From Tupaia tana (lineage: Eukaryota > Chordata > Mammalia > Scandentia > Tupaiidae), in NCBI GenBank assembly GCA_026018925.1, contig JAKSZU010000009.1, forward strand, positions 78,400,408-78,464,407: DNA of 64,000 nt, written 5' to 3'. The stretch's first letter is position 1; each line of letters starts with the position of its first letter. Position numbers and translations under genes: made by a program. A model generated the notes under the pieces. The model worked only from the letters and a program-made list of their open reading frames with translations, was not told the DNA's origin and did not search any database. Of this stretch, positions 1-12,918 are shown one piece after another.

Positions 1-1603
1 CAATATAAGGAAAAATACTATACTGCTCATTCCTCCTAGATTTTTCTAATGACGTGGTGGAATTGTTTTCACATGACTCCTCTGCTATAAATCTTAGGTA
101 GGAAGAGGGCATTAGTGACTGAGAGGCATCTAAATTAATATTGCACAATGAATATTTATTTAGAAGCTTCTTTGAAGATTTAGTAGTGTGATGTTGTACT
201 GGACATAGTAATAAAGCATGTGCTTTATTACATTGGGAGCTGTTATATTTTAAAATAAAGGTTGATTTTTGAGAAAGTATTTCTTCTATTGATACTTTAG
301 CAAGGTTAATTTTTGCTAGTGAAGTAAATTTTATTGCCCTGCTGAAGAGTTCATCAATATGATCTGAGCTACACAAGAGACGGGGCTCCTTCATATTGTG
401 TCATGTCCATAACCTGGAAAATATGCACTTTAAATGAATCAATATCCCTTTACCTTTTACCTAATTCTTTTCTGTTTCTTTTCATTAAAAAATTTATCCT
501 TACTTGTATGTAGTAACAATAACCCTTTCACTCAAAACAACTTACATAAAACTTCTCTACATTTATATTTTACTACTGAATTCAACTGGGCAAACTATCC
601 CTGTCATTCTATGGGGCCTTAGTCATAAACAACAGCTTGAAAGATCTTTATAGTGAGAATTTTACCAGAATTTTATGACAAGTTTTTAGATGTTTACAAT
701 TCACAACTGACATCTTTTCTCCTCTAAGAATGTTGAATTTATTTTGGTAAAGAGATGCTTAAATGTTTAGAGGAATAAGTGAAAAGTCAAGAGAGAAAGA
801 AAAAGAAAAGAGAAAGACAAAAAAAGAAGGAAAAGGGGGGAAAAGAAACAGTAAGTGAAAGAAAATGGAAAATCTCTTTATGTTAATCTTTTTTAACAGC
901 TTACCAGAATAAAACTATTAAACTATATTTCTATAAAACCATGCAATGTACAATGACAGCATAAAACCATGTGTTAAGCATTTCTAAAAGGCCAAATTTA
1001 TGCAAATAATTCATTATTCATGCTAAAGACCAAGTATTTAACTGTTTTTCACTCAGCCATAAAGTTTCAGCAATGGGTTTTAACAAAAACAAATAGGAAA
1101 TATAGTTGAAATTGTTATTCTGAATTGTATTAGAGACAGAAAACAACTAAAAAATATCTCTTGAATTTCTTAGTTCTTACATAAAAAATTGTTTGTTTTT
1201 CTATCAAACATAACTTTTAGAAGGTTAAATTTAGGACAAAATGAAACATTAGAAAACTATGTCCAGAAAAATAATTGTATATTCAACACTATTTCCTTTG
1301 AGCTATTCTGTGTACATATTCAATAACCTTGTGTTTGTGTACAGGTAAATATTTTATAAAAATAATACAATATTTTGAAATAAAAATGGGTAGAGAAATT
1401 TAATAAATATATTAAAATATTCAAAACCCAAAATAATGGTAAAATTATACCAAACACCAATGTAGGGAAATATTGGATGCCTTAGTTAATGTCTACGTAT
1501 TTTAGCTTACATGCAATAAAACTCTGAGAAAATATAAAGGTTGAACAATTACTTTGAGTTTATTTTACTGAGATGTGACACAATTTAAATGCTAGGAGGA
1601 TTT
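1..1603. other. Non-repeat AT-rich DNA, no gene seen
   Basis: No open frame longer than about 60 codons, no splice-flanked exon and no recognisable transposon were found. A purine-rich stretch of about 70 bases (aag/gaa-rich, ends in ggggggaaaa) lies at 783-850. It is probably an old decayed simple repeat. Confidence 0.5.
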
Positions 1604-1821
1604 GGGTTAGCAGGTGGTATGGAGGATAAAGCAGCAGAATCCCACATAGCCAACTGGGCTGTTTGAGTACTGGACTAGTGGCTTGGAAATCACCCCTGGC
1701 ACATGGGTGTGCATGCCCACAATCCCTAAAGAAAACTCTCTCTCTCTCTGATAAGCACACACACCCTCTAAAAAACTGAGAAAAAATTAAATTAAAATAA
1801 ATAAATAAATAAACAAACAAA
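1604..1821 (+). mobile_element. tRNA-derived SINE, older copy
   Basis: The head gttagcaggtggtatgg and 'atcccacatagccaactg' match the older subfamily. It has a CT run and 'gcacacacaccctct', then an (AAAT)n tail. It is strongly diverged and has a decayed B box. Confidence 0.75.
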
Positions 1822-3309
1822 TGCTTGAAGGGTTCTTATAAGTTCCACGATATAACATTTCAGTTTTATATTTTAAGAATATGTATATATTTCTTTTTAT
1901 ATTTTACAATGCATTTTCATTTATTATCCAATCTTCTCTGTAAATCTTTAAAAGATAAACTGGCAAAATTCATGACTAAGAAATCAACCAAAACTTTCTA
2001 AGATAACTCAAATATTTCCACATGTATTTTATCCAAAAAGGCAATTATATTTTTCCTTTGAAATGTTTATTAAGGAACTATTTATTCTACATCTGCTTTT
2101 GGTGCTATTACACAAATCAGTACCTATTGAAATTCATAGAATCATGAAAAGAATAAGAAAATCACGGAAGAAAGTTTTAAAAAAAGATAAATTGACTTAG
2201 TCATTATCAGAAAACTTGCAGTTAGGAAGGCTTTAACTATGATCCAATTCTCTCGATTGGTCAGGATTCTTTATATAGTCCCTCTGCTTATCTAATGAAT
2301 ATGAAGAAATAGAATATTTATATCTCCCACTTCAAAAAATTTACTATGCTGTAATTTATTTTTAACCCAATATAATCCACTCACTTGAAAATTATATGCC
2401 AAACACTATAACCAGTGTTTTAAACTGGCAGCTGCTGATTTCCAAACAGAATTGGTAATGAACTGAAAGAAACACACACACACACACACAGCAATACAAG
2501 CTTCGTTTCTACCATCACCATTATCTTTGAAATTGGGCTGTTCCTCTTTTTTTCACATTTGAACATTTGTTCAACTCCACCGCAGCGCCAAAGTATCAGA
2601 TGACCCGACATTAATGTTGCATCCATTCCCTTAAAGTAAACCTAGAAGTCATTATTTCTGGCAACATTTTTCCTTAAAACATACACTGGTCATTTTGCAA
2701 ATTCTTTGCACTTTGCCCATATCTCTTTGATCATACTCATGTTTTGCATTGGGTTACATTTATGTCCATATATTCATAGCTCCCAATGTACTGTAAGCTA
2801 CATGATGGGTTATTAATTATTCACATAACCTCCAGCAACCAGTACAATCCTTGTAATATAGTATGTGTTTGGTAAGTATTTGTTTTTGAAAATCTTAGAC
2901 TCATTTCTCTCAGAGACCATTTTAAAGTATTTATTTCAAATATTTTATCATTAGATGCATATTCTTCTTCTTGATCTTAAAAATCTTTTGAGAACAGAAA
3001 ACATTTACTTTGTACCCCTAAAATATATATGAGTCACCCATGAGAATTCAGAAAATAAACTGGGCAATCAGAATGGCTTACTATGTTATTTAGGCCATAA
3101 GACATATTGCATGAGAAGATCAAGTTCTTGATTTTGCAATTATTTTCATAATTTCCCTTTAAATGACATGTAAATTTATGATTATAAGTGCTGTTTTCAC
3201 TTGGTTGTTCATTTTCATATTCAATCATCCAGATCTCCTTCAATACCTCCTTCAAAAGTGGGGACATTTCAAAGTGGAAATAGTGGTACATGAGATAGAA
3301 AACAATTTG
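1822..3309. other. Non-repeat AT-rich DNA, possible MIR/L2 trace
   Basis: No exon was seen. A (CA)n tract lies at 2472-2490. Around 2825-2885 the text 'tagtatgtgtttggtaagtatttg' resembles the 3' end of a MIR or L2 element but is too short to assign. Confidence 0.4.
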
Positions 3310-3781
3310 TTCATGGCATAATACTCCTTTCAGAAATTCTTGAAGAGCTAGTCTGGAGTTGGTAAATTCTGTCAGGTTTGGTTTACCTGAGAATGTTTTT
3401 ATTTTCTTTTCCCATATGAAGGATTATCTTTCTGGGTATAGTATTCTTAGTTGACATTGGTTTTCATTTAACAATTTGAATGCATTTCCCCATTCTTTCC
3501 TTGCTTGCATTGTTTTCGATGAGAGGTCCAGTGTTACCCTGATGGGATAGCCTTTGTAAGTGATTTGACATTTCTTTCTTGCCAATCTTAGTATCTTGTC
3601 TTTGTGCTTTTGGCCAATCTATCTATGATGTCCTGTGGAGAGGATCTTCTAGGATTGATTCTACTTGGGTTTCTTTGTATTTCTTGGGTCTGAATGTTTG
3701 AATGCCTCTCTAGACTTGGAAAGTTTTCTTCCAGAATTTCACGGAATAGATTATCAATGCCCTTCTTAGTTGCTTAACCAT
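3310..3781 (-). mobile_element. L1 5' part, inverted segment (twin priming)
   Basis: Antisense L1 sequence from the region just 5' of ORF2, recognisable from 'gtcaggtttggtttacctg' and 'gatgagaggtccagtgtta'. It is the reverse complement of the kind of sequence at 22745-23110. It abuts a sense L1 3' segment at 3782, the classic signature of 5' inversion during target-primed reverse transcription. The left boundary is approximate. Confidence 0.75.
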
Positions 3782-5641
3782 CTTGGATACCAATACCATA
3801 GCCACAAGAAGTATAAGATACTTAGGAATAAAACCAACAAAGGAAGTCAAAGACCTCTACAGGGAAAACTATGAAAACTTTAAAAAGGAAATTGAAAAAG
3901 ACACTACAAAGTGTAAGGACATCCCATGTTCCTGCATTGGAAGAATCAATATAATAAAAATGGCAATCCTACCCAAATTAATCTACGTGTTTAATGCAAT
4001 CCCTATAAAACTACATGAGACATTCTTCACAAATATAGAAAAGAAAATCATAGAATTTGTCTGGAACAAGAAAAGACCCATTTTGCTAAAGTCATATTGT
4101 GCAAGAAGACTGGAGTAGTTGGCATCTCACTTCCTGACCCCAAAATATGTTACAAAGCTGTGATAATCAAAACAGCATGATATGGGAACAAAGATAGACA
4201 TGAGGACCAATGGAACAGAGTAGAGATCCCAGAATTAAACCCCAAAACATACAGCCAACTCATCTTTGACAAAGGGTACCCATCAATCCAGTGGGAAAAG
4301 GAAAACCTTCTTAGCAAATGGTGTTGAAAAAACTGGGTATCCACCTGTAGAAAGATAAATCTTAACCCCTGTATGTCACCGTTAACAAAAATCAAATCAA
4401 AGTGGATCAAAGATCTAAACCTAAGACCGCAAACTCTAAAACTACTGATGGAAAACACTGGGGAAACTCTGGGAGACATTAGGGTAGGCAAAGACTTCTT
4501 AAGTAAGACCCCCCCAAAGCACAGGTTATAATTCTCCAAATAGACAGGTGAGATTACATCATATTAAGGAGTTTCTGCACAGCAAAGGACACTGAAATTA
4601 GTGTGAATCGACAACCCTTGGAATTGGAGATGATTTTTGTTAACTGTGCCTCAGATAAGGGACTGATAACCAGAATACACAAGAATTCAAGAAGCTTACC
4701 CAGAAGAAAATGATTAACCCGATTAAAAGATGGGAAAATGAGCTGAATAAACAACTCTCTAAGGAAGACATATGAACAGCAAAAAAGCATATGAAAAAAT
4801 GCTCAAAGTCCCTCATTGCAAGGGAGATGCAGATCAAAACCACAATGAGATACCACCTAACCCCAGTCAGAATACTGAAGATTAAAAAAACAAATAATGA
4901 TAAGTGCTGGAGAGGATTTGGTGAAAGAACACTCCTACAACTGTTGGTGGGAATGTAAATTGGTTCAGCCCCTGTGGAGAATGACATGGAGGTTCCTCAA
5001 AGACCTTGAAATAGAACTACCATATGATCCAGCAATTCCGCTCCTGGGTATCTACACAAAAACCAGGAGAGCACTCAGTCAGAAAAGAGCTTGCACAACT
5101 ATTTTTTATTGCAGCATTATTTACGATTGCTAAGACATGGAACCAACCCAAATGTCCACAAATATATGAATGGATTGAAAAATTGTGGCACATATACTCC
5201 ATGGAGCACCATAAAAACAACAAAGTCCTGGAATGATAGAAAGTGAGTGAATATGGAAGATTTGTTGCTTAGTGAAGCAAGTCAGGCTATGAAAGAGAGA
5301 CTTTGTATGTCTCCATTTAACATATACCAACTGTCTACACTCTATGGTAGAAACTGAAAGACTGAAGAACACAAAAGTATTAAAACTTGTAATGGATACT
5401 AGAGACAAAGTGGAAAGAGAGTATGAGAAGGGAAGAGTATAGGAAAGGAAATTTTTGGGAGGGAATTGAGAGGTAAGATGCTTGTGGGACCCAGATAAGG
5501 CTAATTATCTGTTGACAAGGATGTGTATAATAGTCTCAACTAGGCTGGACTGAGATGTATATCATGCTGGGTAAAGTCTCTTCATAATCTAAATGATATA
5601 TAGTGGTTTAATGCATGAATAATAAATAAATAAATAAATAG
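3782..5641 (+). mobile_element. L1, 3' part of ORF2 plus 3' UTR, decayed
   Basis: Sense L1 runs from the late reverse-transcriptase region through the ORF2 C-terminal domain to an (AAAT)n tail at 5613-5641. The longest surviving frame (3783-4118, 111 codons) carries [15 protein letters not shown] and [13 protein letters not shown], typical L1 ORF2 motifs after the catalytic site. The C-terminal region survives in other frames (for example '[20 protein letters not shown]' near 4930-5000). Several frameshifts and stops make it non-functional. It forms one insertion with the inverted segment to its left. Confidence 0.88.
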
Positions 5642-6420
5642 AAAAAAAACACTGAGTTAGAGCAAAAAAATAAAAAGAAACATTTATTCAATCAAAAAAA
5701 AAGAGATGCTCCTACAATATGGAAAATATGATAAGTATCTGGATGAATGCATCCTATTGATACAGAAGATTTTAATTCTCACTTAAGCACATGGAAAGAT
5801 AAAACAAATTCAGTATAAAGTTATTCCTGCCTATGTCCAAATTCTTAAACTTTACACAGCCTTCCTATTTTTGATTTATTTGTACAAACTTGCTCTTCTG
5901 TGAGAAAATACCAAATCTCCATGTTTTGATCATGTTATTAAACCTTTGAAATAATAAAAATATTTTTCTTCACTTTAAAATCTGAGTTTTAGACATTGAC
6001 TAAAGAAGTAGTGAAAAGAATTACACCGCTTTGAGCATCAGTACTTGTATTTATGGTAGAGAATTAAAGTGGCGTTACATGTATCAAATAATACAAATGT
6101 ATACCTTATATTTTGAACTGTTTACATAAATCAGTAGTATAAGTTATTTTACACAAAAATGGACCTTAATAGGTACTAGTATAGAACTTAGGCTTATTTA
6201 AAGAAAAACAACTTTTTATCTTATTAAAGTAATACAGATAATCTATGACCTCTTTTCATTATACACATTTAAAGCATTGTACTTACAGAAAAGTGAAAAT
6301 GTTTATATTAGTAAGTCATAATCCATTAACAGGAAAACTCTCCATCATCTTTAGCAGCAAAAACCCTGTCTGTATGAAATAAAATGTGGAGATAGCTTAT
6401 GGGTTAGAAGAACGTAAATA
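5642..6420. other. Non-repeat AT-rich DNA, nothing seen
   Basis: No exon-like open segment with splice signals, RNA gene or recognisable repeat was found. Confidence 0.4.
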
Positions 6421-6609
6421 GAGCCACTTGGTGGCATGGTGGTTAAGGTGGCAGGATTCAACTTGGCATACTGTGTGATTTGTGTCCCACACCCAACTGT
6501 TTGAAAAATACGCCAGTGTATGTACATGTGTCCCCAAAGTCTTGAAGAAAATGAAGAAAGGATAAGAAAGGATTGAGGTGTGGCTATCCCCAATGGAGAG
6601 TGCTTTCTT

Positions 6610-6684
<75 letters not shown>

Positions 6685-6739
6685 AATTGCACACACCCTC
6701 TAGCAAACTTTAAAAAAAATAAAATATATAAATAAAAAT
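6421..6739 (+). mobile_element. tRNA-derived SINE with expanded CT body
   Basis: The head 'ggtggcatggtggttaagg' and tail 'gcacacaccctctagcaa' frame it. The CT-rich body has grown into a 70-plus-base (CT)n tract at 6609-6681. The head and B box are diverged. Confidence 0.8.
6609..6681. repeat. (CT)n microsatellite inside a SINE
   Basis: Nearly pure CT dinucleotide run where other copies have only 'ctgtctctctgtctctctc'. The SINE body seeded it. Confidence 0.95.
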
Positions 6740-7900
6740 CACTGAAGAATGTTAGAGACACAGAGTATAATAAATAAAGATGAGATCAAGATTACTAGGA
6801 TGCTTTGGCAAATCTTTTTAAATAGAAAATTATTGTATTCCCTAATATTAAAAAGATGGTAAATTACTTTTCTGTTATCCTTACAATGAAAGAAAATTAA
6901 TTTGTATATTTCACTTTATATAATTTTTATTTTTATAGTTAAGAATTTTTAATATATTTTCTCTATCGTTTAAAGATGGACATAAGTTTTAGGAATGCAT
7001 ATTTTGGTCATGCTTCTATAAAGACAGTGACAGTTACCTACTTAATGAAGGCAAGATGGAGCTAGATAAAATACGAAGTGTTTCATGAAAATGATTTAAA
7101 AAATGAAGTAAGCAGACAAAGTCTCTGGTCACCTAATTATGTTTTTATTTCTATTTTTAGTGATCATGATGTTAATATTGGACTTATTTCATTGATGTTT
7201 CAACAGAGATATTTAAAATGAGTACTACAATGTAATACAGAAGAAAATGACCAAGCCTCAGGATGATCATTTTCCATGAGGCATTCCAAAATTACACTCA
7301 CCATTTTTGAAGCAAACATATCCATGAACTGTTAACTTAACTATCTCCAGTTATATAGAGATGCTCTTGGCAATAATTTTTCACTGCTCTGATTGTTCTC
7401 AGAGTTCTAAATTTTCTCTGAGTTTATAACTCATGTTTTTTTCAATGTTTCCTTTGCTTTCATTGAAAAATAATATAAATTTGTCTATATTTTACCATAA
7501 TATTCTCCTCATAAATAAAAGTATTCTTCCTTTAAATTGTAGTCCATTCTTTTAACATTTTCTCTTGGGTTTTATTTTACAAACTTTTAGTTATTTTGAC
7601 TATCTTTTCTGAGTTACCAGTATTAGGTTGCATGTTTGTTTTTTATTTCCCCACAATTTATTGATTCACAAAAAAATCTTAAACTAAATACTTTCAGTGG
7701 TAAGTACAGTTGATATAAACATAGCTATGATCACATGTCTGACTTTAGGCATAAAGCTCAGTGAATAGAATGAACATACTATAGTAGCACCTAGCTGAGG
7801 CTATATAGCTTACTGCAGTATTAAGTAGGTATGTTTTTTATTTATCTTTATGTTTATTTGTTTGTTTATGTATTTTTTTTTATTTCAAGAAAAGCAGTTC
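6740..7900. other. Non-repeat AT-rich DNA, nothing seen
   Basis: Intron-like or intergenic sequence. No exon, RNA gene or recognisable element was found. Confidence 0.4.
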
Positions 7901-8164
7901 TAGGAACCAGCAGTTGACGCAATGGTTATGTCACTGAACTCCCATGTATTTGACCGTGGTTCAAGTCCCAGACCCGGTGGCTTAAACTCACACTGGACAC
8001 GTGTGCGTGTGTGCCCAAGATCCTGAGAGGAGAATAGAGGAGAAGGGATTGTGCATGGTCATCCCCCATGGGGGGTGATTTCTCACTTTCTGTCTCTCTG
8101 TCTCTGTCTTTCTGTCTTTCTGGCAAGTTCAATCACCCTATAGCAAAAACCTCTCAAAAAAAAA
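7901..8164 (+). mobile_element. tRNA-derived SINE, young type
   Basis: Full length, from 'ggaaccagcagttgacgca' to 'ctatagcaaaaacctctc' plus A tail. Target-site duplication gaaaagcagttc (7889-7900) / gaaaagcagttt (8165-8176). Confidence 0.92.
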
Positions 8165-8593
8165 GAAAAGCAGTTTCAGTTTTAATGAATAAAAATTTTA
8201 AAAAGTTAAGAAAAATTTGCTTAAGACTTAAAGCCAGGAAAAAGGTTAAGATTCTCTTCAAACAATAGGTAAATACTAAAAACAAAAAACAGATATGGAC
8301 AAAGTTAAAATCTAGTAGCAAGTGCACTGTAATTTTCTTCTGAAACATTTTTTTCTCTCCATTTCCCCTTTTACTAAAGAGACACATAAACTTACTTAAT
8401 TGCCAAAAAAAAGTTTAGTCTCAGTTTTGTCTGTTATTTGCACAAACTCCCATATGAATGCTAATTAATTTAGTTGGCTTTGCTAGAACCTTTCATAAGG
8501 AACTTCTCAAGGCTACTGAACCAAGTCAGAAATTCACCATCTGTGCCTTTAAGTACTTGAGAGTTTTGGGGCCTGTCAGGAAATTATATTCTT

Positions 8594-8759
8594 TTCTTTT
8601 TTTTTTTTTTGCACTCCTTTATTTTTTTAAATTTTATTTATTTATTATCATCATAATCTTGTTTATATTACATTAGATTGCATATAACTTTACAGTGTAT
8701 TACATTGCTTTTTCAAAAGGGAATGCCATGCATGTCAGTCAGTACAGAGACATTAATCT
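8594..8759 (-). mobile_element. Very short 5'-truncated L1 (3' UTR only)
   Basis: A poly-T start is followed by about 120 bases that match the L1 3' end at 36960-37085 almost base for base, including 'gccatgcatgtcagtca' and 'tacagagacattaatct'. Possible imperfect duplication of the target around 8578-8593 and 8760-8777. Confidence 0.8.
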
Positions 8760-9239
8760 AGGAAGTGATGTTCTTTACTTACTTGCCAGGCAGAACTATT
8801 TATGATACCAGGCAATCTTTCCAAAAGCATCTGTTGGCTTGGTTGAAATCAACCTTAGTTCCTTAGCTTTCTGGTCAAATCTTCATATATGACATTCCAG
8901 GCAAAGCCCTGGCAATAACCAGTATTTACAATTTCTGATGCAAGGTAACTGATATTATTGAACTTATGCAAATAAACTTTCTGTCACAAAATAAGAATGC
9001 TCACAAATATTTTCCAATTCCAGAGGGGTAAAGAGGGAGAAAAGTTTATGTTTTGATTAAAAAAAAAAAAAGAAAAATTAACAAATTGCCGAACCTATCA
9101 ACAGCTCAAAAGAAAACAAAAATCTTTAAACCTGGAAGACAAAGCATAGAAGGAAATCAGTAATGTTTTAGTCATAAGTCATAAAATTCTATTTTACTAG
9201 TTCAGTCTCATGTATTAATCTCTTTTCTGTTGAATCACA

Positions 9240-9617
9240 TATTTTAACTGTGAAGATTAAAAAATTTATTTACAAGTCCAATAAAGTCTTGATGAATGTT
9301 GACTAGAATAAAAATTCTCATCTTAGTTGCAAGGCAAGGTGGTTTATATTTGGTATCTTCCTATTTTGTGTGAAAATTGTTTTTTGTACTTAAATTTTAA
9401 ATAATTAAAACCCATATGTAAAATTAACTTAATGATTATTATATTGAACTCCTTTTACAAACAAATGCTATTATTATAATTGTATTACTGTTAAGTGGCC
9501 AAAACATGGCAGATTCTCCATTGTATAGTAGACTGGGTAAATATTACTGAATGAATAATTAATTAATCCAATAACTGGTGGTTCCATAGGATAGCAGCAA
9601 ATCACCAGGTTTGGTTC
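9240..9617 (-). other. Probable 3' untranslated region of the minus-strand gene
   Basis: Unique AT-rich DNA directly follows the stop codon on the minus strand and contains no inserted repeat. The first canonical polyadenylation hexamer on this strand lies about 350 bases downstream of the stop. The 3' limit here is an estimate placed about 25 bases beyond that hexamer. Confidence 0.45.
9265..9270 (-). promoter_or_regulatory. Candidate polyadenylation signal AATAAA
   Basis: Plus-strand tttatt reads AATAAA on the minus strand. It is the first perfect hexamer after the stop codon at 9618. A moderately T/GT-rich stretch follows it, as expected for a cleavage site, but in AT-rich DNA the hexamer also arises by chance. 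Confidence 0.4.
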
Positions 9618-9748
9618 TCATAATACTTGATCTTGGTCTGTTTCATCTTCATTTACCCATTCCACACTGCTAGATTTCAGAGGAGTAATATAGCATTCTG
9701 ATTTGGAGCGAGTATATTTCACACCAGAAAGAACTAACGAATCACCTG
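9618..9748 (-). CDS. Terminal coding exon with stop codon, minus-strand gene
   Basis: Seen: the acceptor is a tandem tttttcagcag, so splicing can use either AG three bases apart without losing frame. With the leading A from the previous exon, the joined codon gives Thr-Gly-Asp-Ser or Ser-Asp-Ser at the junction, then LVLSGVKYTRSKSECY, a TPLKSSSVEW stretch and an acidic C-terminus (VNEDETDQDQVL) before TGA at 9618-9620. About 43 residues are added. The Ser/Thr-rich basic run followed by an acidic tail suggests a phosphorylated, disordered C-terminus (inference). I do not recognise the protein. Confidence 0.75.
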
Positions 9749-12578
9749 CTGAAAAATAGAGAAAAGACTAGTCAAGAGGAACAGCATTAAATACACTAAG
9801 AATGTATCTGAAAGAAAACAAGGGGAAAACATTTTTAGCTATATGGTATTTGCTTATCAAAAAAATCTACACCACTTTCAATTTCTCCATGAACACATAA
9901 ATTAAGTCAGACACATGAAGAATGGGGAAAAAAATCTAGGTAAAAATTCCAATTACAAATTCAAACAAAATCTCATACCAACACTGTATGTCAATTGATT
10001 TTTTTCTTCTTCATTCAAAGGTATATTTCTCAAGCATCCACCTATAACTTCTCTTCTAGAATGGTGCTGGTAGAGATGATGAGGAAATCTTTATCATTTC
10101 ATTGAATTCAAAAGTGAATAATTGCACTTGATATAAAATTAGATTCCAAATATTTTTCAAAAAAGCTACTTAAATAGCCAGGCAGTAAAAATTCAGAAAA
10201 AATAACACAATATTTGAGCCTTTTGATATCCCTGGATTTTCTAAAAGCGGAAATTCATTACTCTGTAGCAAATGTTAATTGCTTTGCTGATATTTCTTGG
10301 CAACCAATGAAGGATGCATATTAGAAAACCATCATCTACCATACCATGGATACTCGTTGATTCTTTCTCTGACAACATAACGTGATGTGAATAATAAGCT
10401 ATTGTAGAGAGGAGGTCTTGACAGCCTGAATGAAATGGGATATAAAAGAAACAAGAATACACCCTTGATCTGCCACCCATAACATCTCTATTTATTTCTC
10501 AAGGATAATAAATTACTTATAATTTAAAAGTTTAAGTATCAATCTAGTCATTCTATACAAAATCTTCCAAAACTTCAAATCTTGGAAATGGAAGAGCTCC
10601 TGCAAACTTTTAGAACATCTTACTCTACATTTTTGGCATTATGGAGGTCTTTTTTACTTTAAAATCAAGAAAAGAGAATCTCTTTTAGATAATGTGCCAA
10701 GAAGTAGAAACAAATAAACAAAAAATTAGCTGACAAGTAGGTGAAACTTCCTTAGTTTCTTCACATACTGGGTGAGGAGGACAAAATGAAGAGTCACCAT
10801 TTGCTTTTTGTTCCTTCTTATTTATTTGCTGGTTTAAAAAAAGAAAAAAAAAATAGTGACTATAATAAGGCATTTATTTTCAAGTGCACCCATTTGTCTG
10901 AGATTTTCAATATTAGAGGAACAGATATACAGCTGTTTAAATGATCACACAGCAAGAAGTTATAATTTAAAGATAAGAGCAATTCAAAGAAACAACCATC
11001 TAAATCACTAAGCTGAAATATCTGTTTACCTATGTACTTTGCCACATTTTCTCACCTTGGGAAGAAACAGTATAGTTATAAATGCAAGGGAGAAAAACAA
11101 AGTTCTCTAAAATAGTACACAAATCATATAATATCAGAGATCATAAATCCATCTTGTATCTTAAACTTATTTCAAACACAAGGGAAAAGCAATCTCTCTG
11201 CACCTTTAGGTAAGTGAATAATGTCATAGGAGATAGAGACAGAATAATTTCAAATTCATTCCCAAATTCTGCATACTAATATATTCAGGCTCACATAATT
11301 CCTAAACCACCATTTTAGACATCATATTTCATTAGCTATTTTTACCCTACATCAAAAATTAAATAAATCCAAAACAAACACTATTGATTTAAAATATAAC
11401 TCTTTTTCTTCTTTATGTATTTAATTTTTACATTCAATCACTGTGTATCATTACAGCATACCAAATGAATTTTTCCATCTTGAATACAATGTACACTATG
11501 GAATATTACTTAACCATAAACTATAACTTTTAAACCAGAAAAAGTAATATTACTTATCAACACATCTCTGTTGCAATGCAGATATTATAGATAAGATAGC
11601 TTATTTCCCTTCACCCTTGTTCATAGAACATATACATATCATAGTTTCCTTTATATTCAAAGACACTCTAATGATACATTTTCAATACTGTTGATTTTGC
11701 TCTGATTTATTCACAGTCCCTTACCCAATTTTCTTTGTGACTAAATGCTTATAGCAATATTCATGGTTGTAGGATGGAAAAGTTGTAAGTTAAGTGTAAG
11801 CACATTTTATTTTGGAATTTATTTAGTAACTAATATGGGGTGAAGCAAATAGTTTGGGATACAGTTTTTTAATGAAGAATGAGTGAAACTAAGTAGCACA
11901 TGGGACCAAATCTATGATCTTAGATTCAGTTAATTAATTGTGATAATCCAATAAGTAGATAAACTAGTTAAATATATGCGTAATTTTCAGCCAAATTAGA
12001 ATGGACTGACATATATAGGCCAAAAATAGATTAAGTTAAACATAATAAAATTAAAACAACTAATGGCAGAGTCTAAGTTTATTTATCATCACTAACCAGA
12101 AAGTTTGGTAATTTAATTGTTTTAGTAAATTGATCAGTAGGAAGCACCTTGCAGTTAACCACTTTTATTATATAAACAAGATATAAAGTTCTACTAAATA
12201 TTGGTAGAACTATAAAACAAAAAACAAAATAAACAAAAAACATTGCTTCCAACTTACTTCACAATAATACTGTGTGCATATATGCAGTTATACAAGTGGC
12301 AAGAGAGATTATTGAAAATGAATTTCAAGTTTTACATAAAGAACCTTGAAACCTTCAACTGTAAAGAAAAACTAGGTAATGAGACTTTCACCATCAAATT
12401 TGGTGGAGTGCTTTTGACAATTACATTGTTAACTTAATATTCAATTACTGAAGGAATTACTGAGAAGTAGAAATGTGTACCTGATTATACCACACATAGT
12501 ATCCGATAAAAATATGTAGTTATAAATAGTGAAAACATTAGGGGGAAACAATATGTACTTACAATATTGCAAACTTAC
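9749..12578. other. Last intron of the minus-strand gene
   Basis: Mostly unique DNA. Around 11403-11520 a stretch with 'ctatggaatattacttaac' resembles a diverged L1 3' fragment. Open frames at 10241-10480 and 10685-10873 (minus) do not splice in frame with the neighbouring exons, so I leave them uncalled. Confidence 0.5.
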
Positions 12579-12645
12579 TAGTTAATGACTGGCATCGTTT
12601 AGCCTTTATTTCAGGACCACCACATAGTGAGGAAAAAATATCTTT
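12579..12645 (-). CDS. Internal exon of an unidentified minus-strand gene
   Basis: Seen: the acceptor ttccttcctag opens a 67-nt exon that ends at the strong donor acta|gtaagt. In phase 0 it gives 22 open codons, KDIFSSLCGGPEIKAK then RCQSLT, and leaves one base (A) for the next codon. Joining to the upstream exon (14764-14842, ends phase 0) and to the terminal exon (9618-9748, needs one base) keeps a single frame across both junctions. This three-exon phase agreement is the main reason to call it real. The protein family is not recognised. Confidence 0.75.
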
Positions 12646-12737
12646 CTAGGAAGGAAATAAACAATGAATTATTGTAGTCACAAAATATGCTAACACATTA
12701 TTAGTATTACTTATAATTTTAAAAAAATGTATGCATC

Positions 12738-12918
12738 AGGGCCAGCAGGTGGTGCGGTGTTTAAGGTGCTGGGCTCCCACATGGCTGACTGCAGTTTGAA
12801 TCCTAAAACAGACGGCTATAGCTGTCTCACTTTTTCTCTCTCCCTGTCTCTCTCTGGTGAGCCCACATGTCCTATAGCAAAATTAAATAATAATAGCAAT
12901 TAATAATTCTTTAAGACA
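12738..12918 (+). mobile_element. tRNA-derived SINE with internal deletion
   Basis: The head 'gggccagcaggtggtgcgg' and tail 'cctatagcaaaatt' are present, but about 80 bases of the middle are missing. Target duplication aaatgtatgcatca / aaatgtgtgcatca on the two sides. Confidence 0.85.

Noticed and set aside
10241-10480. 79-codon minus-strand open frame
   Set aside because: No matching donor/acceptor pair and composition like random AT-rich DNA.
10685-10873. Minus-strand open frame with a good acceptor at 10829 (tttaaaccag) and a possible donor at 10768 (cca|gtatgt)
   Set aside because: Entering it from the exon at 12579 (phase 1) gives an immediate stop (aca aat aaa taa), so it cannot be an internal exon of the same transcript. 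A rare alternative last exon remains possible.
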